From Bacillota bacterium (GTDB taxonomy: Bacteria > Bacillota_A > Clostridia > Lutisporales > Lutisporaceae), in assembly GCA_022706865.1 (NCBI GenBank), contig JAKJBT010000031.1, positions 1 to 17,670 of the forward strand: 17,670 nucleotides of DNA, given 5' to 3'. Below the pieces are notes generated by a model, which saw only the letters and a program-made list of their open reading frames with translations, did not search any database and was not told where the DNA came from. Positions within the stretch are counted from its first letter, which is position 1, and each line of letters starts with the position of its first letter. The position numbers and the translations under genes are program-made. Positions 8,159 to 15,102 of the stretch are shown in pieces.

Positions 8159-8992
8159 TTATTTTTGCATAATCAAATCCTTTATATATTTTGGTAGTAT
8201 GAAGCATGCTTTATGCAGGTCTTTATGATAGTATTTCGTATCAAATTCAGGAATACTGTTAATATCTGTCTTTTCAGGGTCATTTTTCTTAGAGCCCATT
8301 GTGAAGCTCCAGTGAACCCCGGGGTATGTAGGTACGTTGCCCATATAAAGCTTCGTAATCGGGAATACACTTTTAATGTCGCTGTAAACCTTTTTTACTA
8401 TTTCCGGTGAATAGAAGGGTGACTCTGTCTGAGCTGTAAAAATCCCATCTTCTCTCAGACAGTCAAATACGGATTTATAAAAACTGGCGCTAAAAAGTCC
8501 TTCTGCAGCACCAATAGGATCTGTCGAGTCAATGATTGCCACGTCAAACTCATTTTTATGCTCTTTCACATATTTTATGCCATCACCGATAAAGACTTCA
8601 ACCCGGGGATCGGAAAGCTTGCTGCTTATCTCAGGAAGATATTTTTTTGAAAGCTCTACCACTCTATCATCAATTTCACATAATACTGCTTTTTCAACGG
8701 ATTTGTGCTTAAGTATCTCTCTGATGGTACCTCCGTCACCGCCACCCACTACTAAAACCTTTTTCGGATTACCGTGAGTGAAAAGCGGTACATGAGTAAT
8801 CATCTCATGATATGCATATTCATCCCGGATGGTTGTCTGGACAATTCCATCCAGTACAAGCATTCTTCCGAATTCATAGGTATCCAGTATGGCAAGCTCC
8901 TGATACTTTGTCTTTTCTGTATGCAGGGTTTCTTTCACCTTGTATGTCATTGCGGCATTTTCATTCTGCATTTCCTTAATCCATAAATCCAT
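8159..8992 (-). CDS. speE: Spermidine synthase (polyamine aminopropyltransferase)
   Basis: This 277-residue enzyme transfers the aminopropyl group of decarboxylated S-adenosylmethionine to putrescine, giving spermidine and methylthioadenosine. Motifs with this numbering are 'DEYAYHEM' (57-64), nucleotide-binding 'GGGDGGT' (83-89), '[11 protein letters not shown]' and '[14 protein letters not shown]', which includes the probable catalytic Asp155. A frame open to TTG 9007 exists, but it reads through GGAGG at 9001-9005, which sits 8 bases before ATG 8992; the shorter start beginning '[11 protein letters not shown]' is preferred. The upstream glycosyltransferase ends 36 bases before it, suggesting co-transcription from 10220. 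Its by-product would be removed by mtnP at 2151-2900. No AdoMet decarboxylase is visible in the window. Confidence 0.92.
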   Translation of the reverse strand: MDLWIKEMQNENAAMTYKVKETLHTEKTKYQELAILDTYEFGRMLVLDGIVQTTIRDEYAYHEMITHVPLFTHGNPKKVLVVGGGDGGTIREILKHKSVEKAVLCEIDDRVVELSKKYLPEISSKLSDPRVEVFIGDGIKYVKEHKNEFDVAIIDSTDPIGAAEGLFSASFYKSVFDCLREDGIFTAQTESPFYSPEIVKKVYSDIKSVFPITKLYMGNVPTYPGVHWSFTMGSKKNDPEKTDINSIPEFDTKYYHKDLHKACFILPKYIKDLIMQK

Positions 8993-9028
8993 TTTAGTTT
9001 CCTCCAATCTATATTTTAATAGTATTCT

Positions 9029-10150
9029 TTAATAAGTTTTGCTGTCCAAACCGTACCTTACTGTAAGGTAGTGAACGATATTATAAGCTGAATACGGCTT
9101 TTTCAATAATCCTGCCAGCTCTTTGAAGCATTTCATCCTGATCTCTGAATCAAATATCTGATTAATAAGAGCAGGTATCTTTCTGGCATCTGAGGTAGTA
9201 ACTGCAGCGCCTGAGTTCAGAAGAAACTCAACATTTTCATGCTCTTGCCCGGGAAGAGGAGAGAATATTACAAGGGGTTTTTCCCTGCTTAAAATCTCTG
9301 ATACAGATACGCCTCCGGGCTTGCTTATTATGCAATCAGACAGCTCCATAAGCTCATGCATGTTGTTTATGAATCCGTACACCACCAACTTGTTTTTTGT
9401 AGACAGATTCTTGAGCTTTGCTTCAAGCCTGTTATTCCTGCCTGCAACTGCAATAATCTGAATATCTTCCATATCGCTGTCAATGGCTTTTACTATATTG
9501 TTTATGCCTCCCAGCCCAAGACCGCCGCCCATTACAAGTATGGTTTTCTTATCTTCAAATCCCAGCTTTGCAAGCAGTTCTTCCCTATTATAGGATTCGC
9601 AGAACTCCTTTCTGATTGGGATTCCAAAGGGAAGCACCTTTTCCTTTTGTACGCCAAAACCCTTCATAATATAAGTCAGGTATTCATGGGCTATTACATA
9701 GTAGTCGGTATTATCGTTAATATAAGAGGAATGTATATTGAAGTCTGTGACTACAGTTACAAGGGGACACCCAATTCTCTTTTTCTGTTTAAGGCTTGAA
9801 ATTATAGCAGCAGGAAAGCTGTGGGTGCATATAATAACGTCCGGATTAAAGTTTATCGCGGTTTTCCTGAGCTTACTGGTCATTAATTTGTTGGCAATAT
9901 CATTTATGTCTATAATCGGGTCAAGCCGGTTGGTTTTTTCGTAAATCTTCCCCCAGGCTTTCGGATAAAACTTCAATATATTCAGGTAACCGTCAAGAAT
10001 GACTTTATCCAATAATGGGCTTATATAATTTATTGTATTGATAATCTTTACTCTTGAGGAGTTATCCTGGCGTATAAACTCATTTCTCAGTGTATGGGCG
10101 ACCTGGTCGTGACCATTGCCGATAGAAACGGAAAAAATCAGTACATTCAT
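9029..10150 (-). CDS. MurG/MGDG-synthase-like glycosyltransferase (GT28 type, UgtP-like)
   Basis: A 373-residue protein with the two-domain GT-B layout. The N-terminal MGDG-synthase-like domain opens with 'MNVLIFSVSIGNGHDQVA' (GNGH at 11-14). The C-terminal domain has 'LVMGGGLGLGG', 'YGFINNMHELM', and the UDP-sugar-binding stretch 'KPGGVSVSEILSREKP' followed by 'PLPGQEHENVEFL'. Relatives add glucose or galactose to diacylglycerol to make membrane glycolipids and lipoteichoic-acid anchors; the sugar and acceptor cannot be told here. A longer frame starts at ATG 10204 but lacks a ribosome site and would lie only about 5 bases after the predicted transcript start. ATG 10150 has AGGAGT 6 bases upstream and is chosen. 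It runs divergently from spoIIAA and heads the speE direction. Confidence 0.82.
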   Translation of the reverse strand: MNVLIFSVSIGNGHDQVAHTLRNEFIRQDNSSRVKIINTINYISPLLDKVILDGYLNILKFYPKAWGKIYEKTNRLDPIIDINDIANKLMTSKLRKTAINFNPDVIICTHSFPAAIISSLKQKKRIGCPLVTVVTDFNIHSSYINDNTDYYVIAHEYLTYIMKGFGVQKEKVLPFGIPIRKEFCESYNREELLAKLGFEDKKTILVMGGGLGLGGINNIVKAIDSDMEDIQIIAVAGRNNRLEAKLKNLSTKNKLVVYGFINNMHELMELSDCIISKPGGVSVSEILSREKPLVIFSPLPGQEHENVEFLLNSGAAVTTSDARKIPALINQIFDSEIRMKCFKELAGLLKKPYSAYNIVHYLTVRYGLDSKTY

Positions 10151-10215
10151 ACTTTTACTCCTAAAACCGGTAAAATTATTATTAGCTATTGGTTTCATCT
10201 GCATTTACAACTATT

Positions 10216-10224
10216 AGTATAGCA
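10216..10224 (-). promoter_or_regulatory. Extended -10 promoter for the glycosyltransferase/speE unit
   Basis: On the - strand TGC-TATACT (10224-10216) fits the extended -10 form TGnTATAAT. No good -35 box is seen 17 bases upstream. It would give a leader of about 60 bases to ATG 10150. Confidence 0.45.
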
Positions 10225-10309
10225 CAAAATGCTAATTTTACTAGATATATATAAACACGAAAATTTCTGCGTATTTTTATGTATTACTACAAAAACCGAG
10301 CATTTAATT

Positions 10310-10326
10310 TTTGACGGTGTGACAAA
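10310..10326 (+). promoter_or_regulatory. Weak candidate Spo0A-box region upstream of the spoIIA promoter
   Basis: TGACGGTGTGACAAA includes two TGNC-type cores about 20-40 bases before the SigH -35. TGACAAA matches the 0A-box form TGNCGAA at 6 of 7 positions. Spo0A activates spoIIA in known species, so the place is right, but the match is too short to be sure. Confidence 0.25.
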
Positions 10327-10345
10327 ACTATACATATTTCATTGA

Positions 10346-10370
10346 AGGAAAAAGCTGTAATGTATGGAAT
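10346..10370 (+). promoter_or_regulatory. SigH-type promoter of the spoIIA operon
   Basis: AGGAAAA (10346-10352), a 14-base spacer and GAAT (10367-10370) match the sigma-H pattern (AGGAWWW ... GAAT) known for spoIIA in Bacillus. It lies 36 bases before spoIIAA. Confidence 0.7.
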
Positions 10371-10405
10371 ATAAATATAGACGAATTTGAATTGGAGGGA
10401 CATGA

Positions 10406-10747
10406 ATGAGCATAGATTTTAGTTATGAGGACAGGCTGCTGATTGTCCGCATCAATGGAGATATTGATCACCATTCTTGTGAAGAGATAAGGTCCAAAAT
10501 AGATAAGGAGATTGCTTCAAAGAACCCAAGATCAATTCTTTTCGATATGGAACAGGTAGGTTTTATGGACAGTTCGGGAATAGGTGTGCTGATAGGACGG
10601 TATAAGCTTATTGCAAATGGTGGGGGTAAGGCAGGTATGATAAATGTAAAGCCTCAAATAATGAGATTGTGCGAGATATGCGGGCTGCAGAAGATTATCA
10701 AGATATATTCCAGCAAGAAGCAAGCCATTGCAAGTATAAAGGAGTGA
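10406..10747 (+). CDS. spoIIAA: SpoIIAA, anti-sigma F factor antagonist
   Basis: A 113-residue single STAS-domain protein. When unphosphorylated it binds SpoIIAB and frees sigma F; SpoIIAB phosphorylates it to switch it off, and the SpoIIE phosphatase reactivates it in the forespore. The phosphorylation site is clear: '[14 protein letters not shown]', with Ser57 in the position of B. subtilis Ser58. Length and N terminus are standard. ATG 10406 follows GGAGGG (10394-10399); another ATG at 10402 is out of frame. It is the first gene of the spoIIA operon under the SigH-type promoter. Confidence 0.96.
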   Translation: MSIDFSYEDRLLIVRINGDIDHHSCEEIRSKIDKEIASKNPRSILFDMEQVGFMDSSGIGVLIGRYKLIANGGGKAGMINVKPQIMRLCEICGLQKIIKIYSSKKQAIASIKE

Positions 10748-10754
10748 TAACACA

Positions 10755-11186
10755 ATGAAAGCAGATAACGAAATGAAACTTGAATTCCCAAGCAAATCAC
10801 AGAATGAGAGCTTCGCAAGGTCTGTGGTTGCAGCATTTGTGGCACAACTGGATCCGACAATAGAAGAACTGGCAGAGATAAAGACTGCGGTGTCCGAAGC
10901 GGTTACAAATGCCATTATACATGGGTATTCATGCGAAATGGGTAATGTGGTTATTGTTACAAGGATATATGGTGATACCGTAGAGATAGAGGTAAAGGAT
11001 TCCGGAGTCGGTATAGCAGATATTGAGCTTGCCAGGCAGCCGCTGTATACATCAAAGCCGGAGCTTGAAAGATCAGGAATGGGTTTCACTGTCATGGAAA
11101 CCTTTATGGATAAAGTGGAAATTGAATCACTTCCTTGGAAAGGAACGACCATACGTATGACCAAACAAATAACGACAGTCAGATGA
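10755..11186 (+). CDS. spoIIAB: SpoIIAB, anti-sigma F factor and serine kinase
   Basis: A 143-residue GHKL-type ATPase/kinase. It holds sigma F inactive in an ATP-bound complex and phosphorylates SpoIIAA. The ATP site is intact: N box '[11 protein letters not shown]' (48-58, with Glu48 and Asn52), G1 box 'DSGVGI' (82-87) and G2 box 'ERSGMGF' (105-111). The ribosome site AAAGGAG overlaps the end of spoIIAA, and the start lies 7 bases after its stop, so translation is probably coupled, which would help keep partner amounts balanced. Confidence 0.96.
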   Translation: MKADNEMKLEFPSKSQNESFARSVVAAFVAQLDPTIEELAEIKTAVSEAVTNAIIHGYSCEMGNVVIVTRIYGDTVEIEVKDSGVGIADIELARQPLYTSKPELERSGMGFTVMETFMDKVEIESLPWKGTTIRMTKQITTVR

Positions 11187-11195
11187 GGTATTGCT

Positions 11196-11930
11196 ATGGA
11201 ACGGGTTGAGCTTACTCAGGATGAGTTTTTGGAACTTATATCCCGGGCACAAAGAGGAGACTCAGAGGCAGAAAACTTCCTGGTTGAGAATAATATCGGT
11301 TTGGTAAGAAGCGTTGTCAAGAGGTATTTGAACAGAGGCTGTGAATATGACGATCTTATCCAGATAGGGAGCATCGGCCTGTTGAAGGCCATCAAGAAAT
11401 TTGATATGAGCTATAACGTAAAGTTCTCGACTTATGCAATACCTATGATAATTGGTGAAATTAAAAGGTTTCTCAGGGATGATGGAATAATAAAGGTCAG
11501 CAGGAATCTTAAAGAAATAGCGAACAAGGCTCATATTGCAAAGGAAGCGCTGGAAAAGGATTATGGAAGAGAACCGACAATATCTGAAATTGCATCTGTT
11601 CTTGAGATTTCAAAGGAAGATCTGGTAGTAGCGCTGGAATCGGTACAGAGTACGGAGTATCTCTATGAAACTATACATCAGGATGATGGTTCGCCAATAC
11701 TTCTTATTGATAGAATCAACTTTAATGAAGGGGAAGAAATCGATGTAATAGACAGACTGGCATTAAAAGAGGTGCTGTCTGCATTGGAACCCAAGGAGCG
11801 CCAGATCATAATGCTGCGATATTTCAAGGACATGACCCAGTGTCAGGTTGCCCAGATGCTGGGGATGTCACAGGTTCAGGTGTCGAGGGTTGAAAAGAAG
11901 ATAATCAGCAAGCTCAGGCAGAATATGTGA
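11196..11930 (+). CDS. sigF: RNA polymerase sigma F factor
   Basis: A 244-residue sigma-70-family factor that starts forespore-specific transcription. Region 2 holds 'DLIQIGSIGLLKAIKKFD' and 'KFSTYAIPMIIGEIKRFLRD'; region 3 has 'GREPTISEIASVLEIS'; region 4 has 'ALEPKERQIIMLRYF' and a helix-turn-helix around 'TQCQVAQMLGMSQVQVSRVE'. The order spoIIAA-spoIIAB-sigF identifies it as sigma F rather than sigma G, to which it is similar. It starts 9 bases after spoIIAB with GAGGT upstream. The TGA stop is odd in one way: its last two bases are the first two of the long inverted repeat that follows, so the extreme C terminus may have been set by that element. Confidence 0.95.
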   Translation: MERVELTQDEFLELISRAQRGDSEAENFLVENNIGLVRSVVKRYLNRGCEYDDLIQIGSIGLLKAIKKFDMSYNVKFSTYAIPMIIGEIKRFLRDDGIIKVSRNLKEIANKAHIAKEALEKDYGREPTISEIASVLEISKEDLVVALESVQSTEYLYETIHQDDGSPILLIDRINFNEGEEIDVIDRLALKEVLSALEPKERQIIMLRYFKDMTQCQVAQMLGMSQVQVSRVEKKIISKLRQNM

Positions 11931-12220
11931 AGAATGTGACGCAATTATAAGTTTGCAGTCATATACCCAGAGCACTAGCCTTGTATCCCGACTCGCACGG
12001 TATTAGCTTTGGACAGAATCAGAGCTTGATACTTGTAAAATCCTGACGCACATAAACCCTACGTCCTGTAGGTATGTGCTGGATTTACCTCACGTAAATC
12101 CCACGGATTTTACTGCACATCTTCTCTCGATTCTGTTGCCCAAAGCCAATAAGTGCTCGCTAATATACAAGGCTAGTGCTCTGGAGTATGATTATAAACT
12201 TCAAATATGTCACATTCTTC
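11929..12220. repeat. 292-bp imperfect palindrome after sigF (MITE-like element or large structured RNA)
   Basis: The ends are a perfect 12-bp inverted repeat, GAAGAATGTGAC at 11929-11940 and its complement at 12209-12220. Moving inward, further arms pair in order: AAGTTT (11949-11954 with 12196-12201), TCATA (11959-11963 with 12187-12191), a perfect 20-bp arm (11967-11986 with 12165-12184), GCTTTGG (12006-12012 with 12140-12146), AGAATC (12015-12020 with 12129-12134) and GTAAAATCC (12035-12043 with 12105-12113). Two hairpins occupy the centre. Size, lack of a real gene and terminal inverted repeats suggest a miniature inverted-repeat transposable element; no target-site duplication was seen. 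Transcribed with sigF it would be a very long RNA hairpin. A 60-codon frame inside it (12076-12258) has no ribosome site and no gene-like content. Confidence 0.8.
12048..12101 (+). repeat. Two adjacent hairpins at the centre of the palindrome
   Basis: Hairpin A: GCACATA (12048-12054) with TATGTGC (12073-12079), then CCTAC (12058-12062) with GTAGG (12068-12072), loop GTCCT. Hairpin B: GGATTTAC (12081-12088) with GTAAATCC (12094-12101), loop CTCAC. GCACAT at 12115-12120 could compete for the right arm of hairpin A. Confidence 0.7.
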
Positions 12221-12224
12221 CTCA

Positions 12225-12253
12225 GTCACGTAATTTACTGCGTGGCTTTTTTT
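12225..12253 (+). terminator. Terminator of the spoIIA operon
   Basis: GTCACG (12225-12230) and CGTGGC (12241-12246) pair with one G-T wobble around a 10-base loop, followed by seven T. It lies 294 bases after the sigF stop, beyond the palindrome, which looks inserted between gene and terminator. Confidence 0.75.
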
Positions 12254-12323
12254 ATTAATTTTTCGTATTAATTTGCCTTAATAGCCAATAATAATTGCAT
12301 AAAGGATAATGGAGTGTTGCGCA

Positions 12324-12479
12324 ATGAAGGTTTTCAAGCTCTTCCTTGTATTGTCCGTGATAATAGCCATAGGTTATTTTTCCTGGGATTATTATGCCGG
12401 AAAACTGCTTAAGGAAAACTGTGAAAGGGCGACTCTCGTATTTGGAGAGCCGGGGAGAGGATATTATGTACAAGAATAG
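12324..12479 (+). CDS. Small membrane protein, 51 residues, unrecognised
   Basis: ATG 12324 to TAG 12477-12479 encodes 51 residues. Residues 4-20 are hydrophobic ('FKLFLVLSVIIAIGYFS'), a single membrane segment or uncleaved signal anchor. A hydrophilic tail ends 'GEPGRGYYVQE' and holds one Cys. GGAG at 12311-12314, 9 bases upstream, is a usable ribosome site. The next small ORF overlaps its end by 14 bases. The position between the spoIIA terminator and spoVAC suggests a forespore or spore-membrane role, but that is inference from place only. No family was recognised, and it is too small for many gene finders. Confidence 0.55.
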   Translation: MKVFKLFLVLSVIIAIGYFSWDYYAGKLLKENCERATLVFGEPGRGYYVQE

Positions 12480-12600
12480 AAGGTTCAAGCAGCTGAAAAA
12501 CATTCTGAGCTTTGAAAGCGAGACTGATAAGGAAATTAGGAGCGATGTGGGAGGAAAAATAATAAAGAATAGTGCAAGGGTATTCGAACACAAGCAGTAG
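12466..12600 (+). CDS. Small basic protein, 44 residues, unrecognised
   Basis: ATG 12466 to TAG 12598-12600 encodes 44 residues beginning 'MYKNRRFKQLKNILSFE' and ending 'KNSARVFEHKQ'. It is lysine/arginine-rich with no membrane segment. GGAGAGG at 12453-12459, 6 bases upstream, is a good ribosome site. The same frame is open upstream to 12394, but the site at 12453 supports this start. It overlaps the 51-residue ORF by 14 bases in another frame, the arrangement expected of translationally coupled genes, and spoVAC begins 18 bases after its stop. No family was recognised. Confidence 0.5.
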   Translation: MYKNRRFKQLKNILSFESETDKEIRSDVGGKIIKNSARVFEHKQ

Positions 12601-12618
12601 CCAATTACAACAGGAGGC

Positions 12619-13074
12619 ATGGATGCATTGAAAACGAAAATGAGTTCAAAGCAATATGAGAAGTACATAAAAGACAAACTGCCCAAGCCGGCGTACTTGA
12701 AGAATTGCATTGCAGCGTTTATTGTGGGCGGCTTAATATGTGATGTGGCACAGTTCATTTCAAATACAGCCAAAAGCTATGGATATAACCAGGAAGCAGT
12801 TTCATCGATCACAGCTGCATCAATGGTGTTTTTAGGAGCCTTTTTAACAGGAATCGGCATATATGACCGCATAGGCAAATTTGCGGGTGCAGGAAGCATA
12901 GTGCCTATAACAGGCTTTGCCAATTCAATGGTATCTCCGGCTATGGAATTCAAAAGAGAGGGTTTTGTCTTCGGAGTAGGGGCCAAAATGTTCATACTGG
13001 CAGGACCGGTATTGGTTTATGGTATTTCAGCTTCAATATTGATAGGTATCATTCGTTATTTACTCGGGAAATGA
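12619..13074 (+). CDS. spoVAC: SpoVAC, stage V sporulation channel protein
   Basis: A 151-residue (or slightly shorter) integral membrane protein of the SpoVAC/SpoVAEB family. SpoVAC acts as a mechanosensitive channel in dipicolinate release from spores. Hydrophobic segments cover about residues 29-46, 64-84, 94-107 and 122-147. Family landmarks are 'FIVGGLICDVAQF' and 'GAGSIVPITGFANSMV', which recur in altered form in SpoVAEB downstream. Start choice is uncertain: AGGAGG at 12612-12617 is only one base from ATG 12619 but ten bases from an in-frame TTG at 12628, which may be the true start ('MKTKMSSKQYEKY'). Its stop region overlaps the open frame of spoVAD, so the spoVA genes are one operon, expected to be sigma-G-driven by analogy with Bacillus. 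Confidence 0.93.
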   Translation: MDALKTKMSSKQYEKYIKDKLPKPAYLKNCIAAFIVGGLICDVAQFISNTAKSYGYNQEAVSSITAASMVFLGAFLTGIGIYDRIGKFAGAGSIVPITGFANSMVSPAMEFKREGFVFGVGAKMFILAGPVLVYGISASILIGIIRYLLGK

Positions 13075-13103
13075 GAAAAAAATTTTTACTTGGAAGTGAT
13101 AGG

Positions 13104-14132
13104 ATGGCAGGAAAAAGGCTGGGAAAACAGACATTGAAGTTTTCTTCACCCCCTTCTGTGATATCCAATGCCGCAATAGCAGGGCCTAAGGAGGGGGAGG
13201 GCCCTCTTTCACAGTACTTTGACCTAATATTAACGGATGATTATTTTGGAGAGGATAGTTGGGAAAAGGCTGAGAGCAAGATGCTCAAAGAAGCAGTAAA
13301 AAGCGCTGTTAAAGCCTCCGGAAGGAGCAATACAAATATTGATTTTATGTTTGCCGGTGATTTGCTCAACCAAATAATATCCTCCAGCTTTGCGGCAAGG
13401 GAATTGCAGATTCCGTACATAGGGCTTTACGGAGCATGCTCTACTATGGCTGAATCTTTATGTATGGGTGCACTGATGATTGACGGGGGTTTTGCAGAAG
13501 CGGTAGTATGTGCTACGTCAAGCCATTTCTGCAGTGCCGAAAGGCAGTACAGGTTTCCCCTGGAGCAGGGAGTCCAAAGATCTCCTTTTGCGCAATGGAC
13601 GGTAACGGGAGCGGGGGCGGCGGTAGTTGCGGAGGCAGGCACCGGGCCGTATATTACTCATGCTACCATAGGAAAAGTTCTTGACTTTGGAATAAAAGAT
13701 GCAAACAATATGGGTGCAGCAATGGCTCCGGCTGCTGTTGATACGATTACAGCCCATCTGAATGAAACGGGCAGGAAGCCTGAGTACTATGACCTGATAA
13801 TAACAGGAGACTTGGGAAAGGTAGGAAAGGCCATAATACTGGATATGATGCCGAAGGAAGGTTTTGATATCACTAAGGTTTATAATGATTGCGGCTCCAT
13901 GATTTTTGACAGCGAAAAGCAGGATACTCATGCGGGAGGAAGCGGCTGCGGATGTGCTGCCGTAGTATTGAACGGCTATATTGCAAAAGAAATGAAGAGG
14001 GGTAATATTAATAAAGTGCTTTTAATTGCAACCGGAGCATTGCTTTCGCCAACCACCACCTGGCAAGGGGAATCAATCCCGTGTATAGCTCATGCAGTTG
14101 CCATAGAAAATGCAATAGGAGTTGGTGTTTGA
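13104..14132 (+). CDS. spoVAD: SpoVAD, stage V sporulation protein (dipicolinate-binding)
   Basis: A 342-residue protein with a thiolase/ketoacyl-synthase-like fold. In B. subtilis SpoVAD binds dipicolinic acid and is needed for its uptake into the forespore. Visible landmarks are 'AGPKEGEGPLSQYFD', 'FAGDLLNQIISSSFAAREL', 'GACSTMAESLCMGALMIDG', 'AMAPAAVDTI' and 'GGSGCGCAAVVLNGYI'. The frame is open to ATG 13071, overlapping the spoVAC stop by 4 bases, but GGAAGTG (13092-13098) sits 5 bases before ATG 13104 and the protein then begins 'MAGKRLGKQTLKF', like known family members (B. subtilis about 338 residues). The 13071 start (353 residues) remains possible through translational coupling. Confidence 0.93.
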   Translation: MAGKRLGKQTLKFSSPPSVISNAAIAGPKEGEGPLSQYFDLILTDDYFGEDSWEKAESKMLKEAVKSAVKASGRSNTNIDFMFAGDLLNQIISSSFAARELQIPYIGLYGACSTMAESLCMGALMIDGGFAEAVVCATSSHFCSAERQYRFPLEQGVQRSPFAQWTVTGAGAAVVAEAGTGPYITHATIGKVLDFGIKDANNMGAAMAPAAVDTITAHLNETGRKPEYYDLIITGDLGKVGKAIILDMMPKEGFDITKVYNDCGSMIFDSEKQDTHAGGSGCGCAAVVLNGYIAKEMKRGNINKVLLIATGALLSPTTTWQGESIPCIAHAVAIENAIGVGV

Positions 14133-14485
14133 TGGATTATTTGAAGGCATTTTTGGTTGGAGGGGCGATTTGCGTCATCGGACAACTATTGATGGATCTT
14201 ACTAAACTGACACCTGCAAGAGTGCTTGTTGCTTTTGTTACTGCAGGTACAATCCTTCAAGGGATAGGAATATATCAGACAATAGTGGATTTTGGAGGAG
14301 CAGGTGCAACAACACCGCTGACAGGGTTTGGGTATTCTCTGGCAAAGGGTGCAATGAAGGAGGTAAGGGAGGCAGGGTTGCTGGGCGCCTTTACAGGAGG
14401 TCTGAAGGCTACTGCAGGAGGTATAGCGGGAGCTGTTTTTTTCGGATATATAATGGCATTGCTTTTTAATCCAAAATCAAAATAA
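14132..14485 (+). CDS. spoVAEB: SpoVAEB, stage V sporulation membrane protein
   Basis: A 117-residue membrane protein homologous to SpoVAC, part of the Ca-dipicolinate channel complex. It begins 'MDYLKAFLVGGAICVIGQ', with three to four hydrophobic segments and the shared motif 'GAGATTPLTGFGYSLAKG'. The frame is open back to 14081, but that part lies inside spoVAD and has an unlikely Cys-rich sequence. ATG 14132 shares its A with the TGA stop of spoVAD, and AGGAG sits at 14117-14121, so translation is coupled. Length matches B. subtilis SpoVAEB (about 116). Confidence 0.92.
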   Translation: MDYLKAFLVGGAICVIGQLLMDLTKLTPARVLVAFVTAGTILQGIGIYQTIVDFGGAGATTPLTGFGYSLAKGAMKEVREAGLLGAFTGGLKATAGGIAGAVFFGYIMALLFNPKSK

Positions 14486-14499
14486 TAGGAGACAGGCAT

Positions 14500-15102
14500 A
14501 TGAATGAAACAGATAATGCAGCAGCACCCCAAAATTGTCCCAGGAAAAGAGTTATACTGGTTACCGACGGTGATGGAATAGCAAGAAAAGCAGTGGAGAC
14601 GGCCGCATCGAGGATAGGAGGAAGATGCATTTCAAAGTCAGCGGGCAATCCGACGCCATTGAGCGGTCAAAAAATAATAGAAATGGTTAAGCAGACGCCA
14701 TATGATCCGGTAGTTGTTATGGTTGATGATAGGGGGCATACCGGAACGGGTAAAGGGGAAAAAGCTATCCTGGAAATAGCAAGGAGCCCCGACATCGAAA
14801 TACTGGGAGTGATTGCGGTGGCGTCCAATACTGAAGGAGTAAAAGGAGTCAGTATTGATTTTTCGGTGACCAAGGATGGAAACATTGTGGAAAAAACAGT
14901 GGACAAGAATGGAAACATAACGGCAGGGGGGAAGATAAACGGGGATACGGTTGATATACTTGAGTCTATTGATGTTCCCGTGGTTGCAGGTATCGGCGAT
15001 CCGGGCAAGATGGACGGAAAGGACTGCTGCGACAAAGGTGCGCCAATAATTACAAAGGCAATGAAAGAAATAATTAAAAGGAGCAGTGTGCATACGCACT
15101 AG
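14500..15102 (+). CDS. spoVAEA: SpoVAEA, stage V sporulation protein AE (soluble)
   Basis: A 200-residue soluble protein that follows spoVAEB as in Bacillus (order AEB then AEA). It opens with a hydrophilic tail and then a Rossmann-like start 'RVILVTDGDGIARKAVE'. Other landmarks are 'VVVMVDDRGHTGTGKGEKA', 'ILGVIAVASNT' and 'VVAGIGDPGKMDG'. In Bacillus the protein is reported on the outer face of the spore inner membrane; its biochemical role is unknown. The start at 14500 has AGGAGAC upstream and lies 14 bases after the spoVAEB stop. SpoVAA, SpoVAB and SpoVAF are absent here, as is usual for Clostridia. The stop codon lies in the loop of the closing hairpin. Confidence 0.88.
   Translation: MNETDNAAAPQNCPRKRVILVTDGDGIARKAVETAASRIGGRCISKSAGNPTPLSGQKIIEMVKQTPYDPVVVMVDDRGHTGTGKGEKAILEIARSPDIEILGVIAVASNTEGVKGVSIDFSVTKDGNIVEKTVDKNGNITAGGKINGDTVDILESIDVPVVAGIGDPGKMDGKDCCDKGAPIITKAMKEIIKRSSVHTH

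Noticed and set aside
9005..9007. TTG start for spermidine synthase (and likewise TTG 17472 for the PBP and TTG 2937 for tmk)
   Set aside because: Each longer frame translates its own Shine-Dalgarno sequence, while a downstream ATG is correctly spaced from it.
10532..11164. Reverse ORF of 210 codons
   Set aside because: It lies opposite spoIIAA and spoIIAB, both secure, and its Ser/Thr-rich content is typical of an antisense frame.
12076..12258. 60-codon forward ORF within the palindrome
   Set aside because: No ribosome site; its bases are explained by inverted-repeat arms and the terminator.
12258..12300. Candidate sigma-G promoter for spoVA (GTATT ... CAATAAT, spacer 16)
   Set aside because: A sigma-G promoter is expected here because the spoIIA terminator lies upstream, but the boxes match too poorly (-10 about 4 of 7) to annotate.
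12255..12773. Reverse ORF of 172 codons opposite the small ORFs and spoVAC
   Set aside because: It overlaps the clearly recognisable spoVAC on the other strand and shows no family motif; it is a shadow frame.
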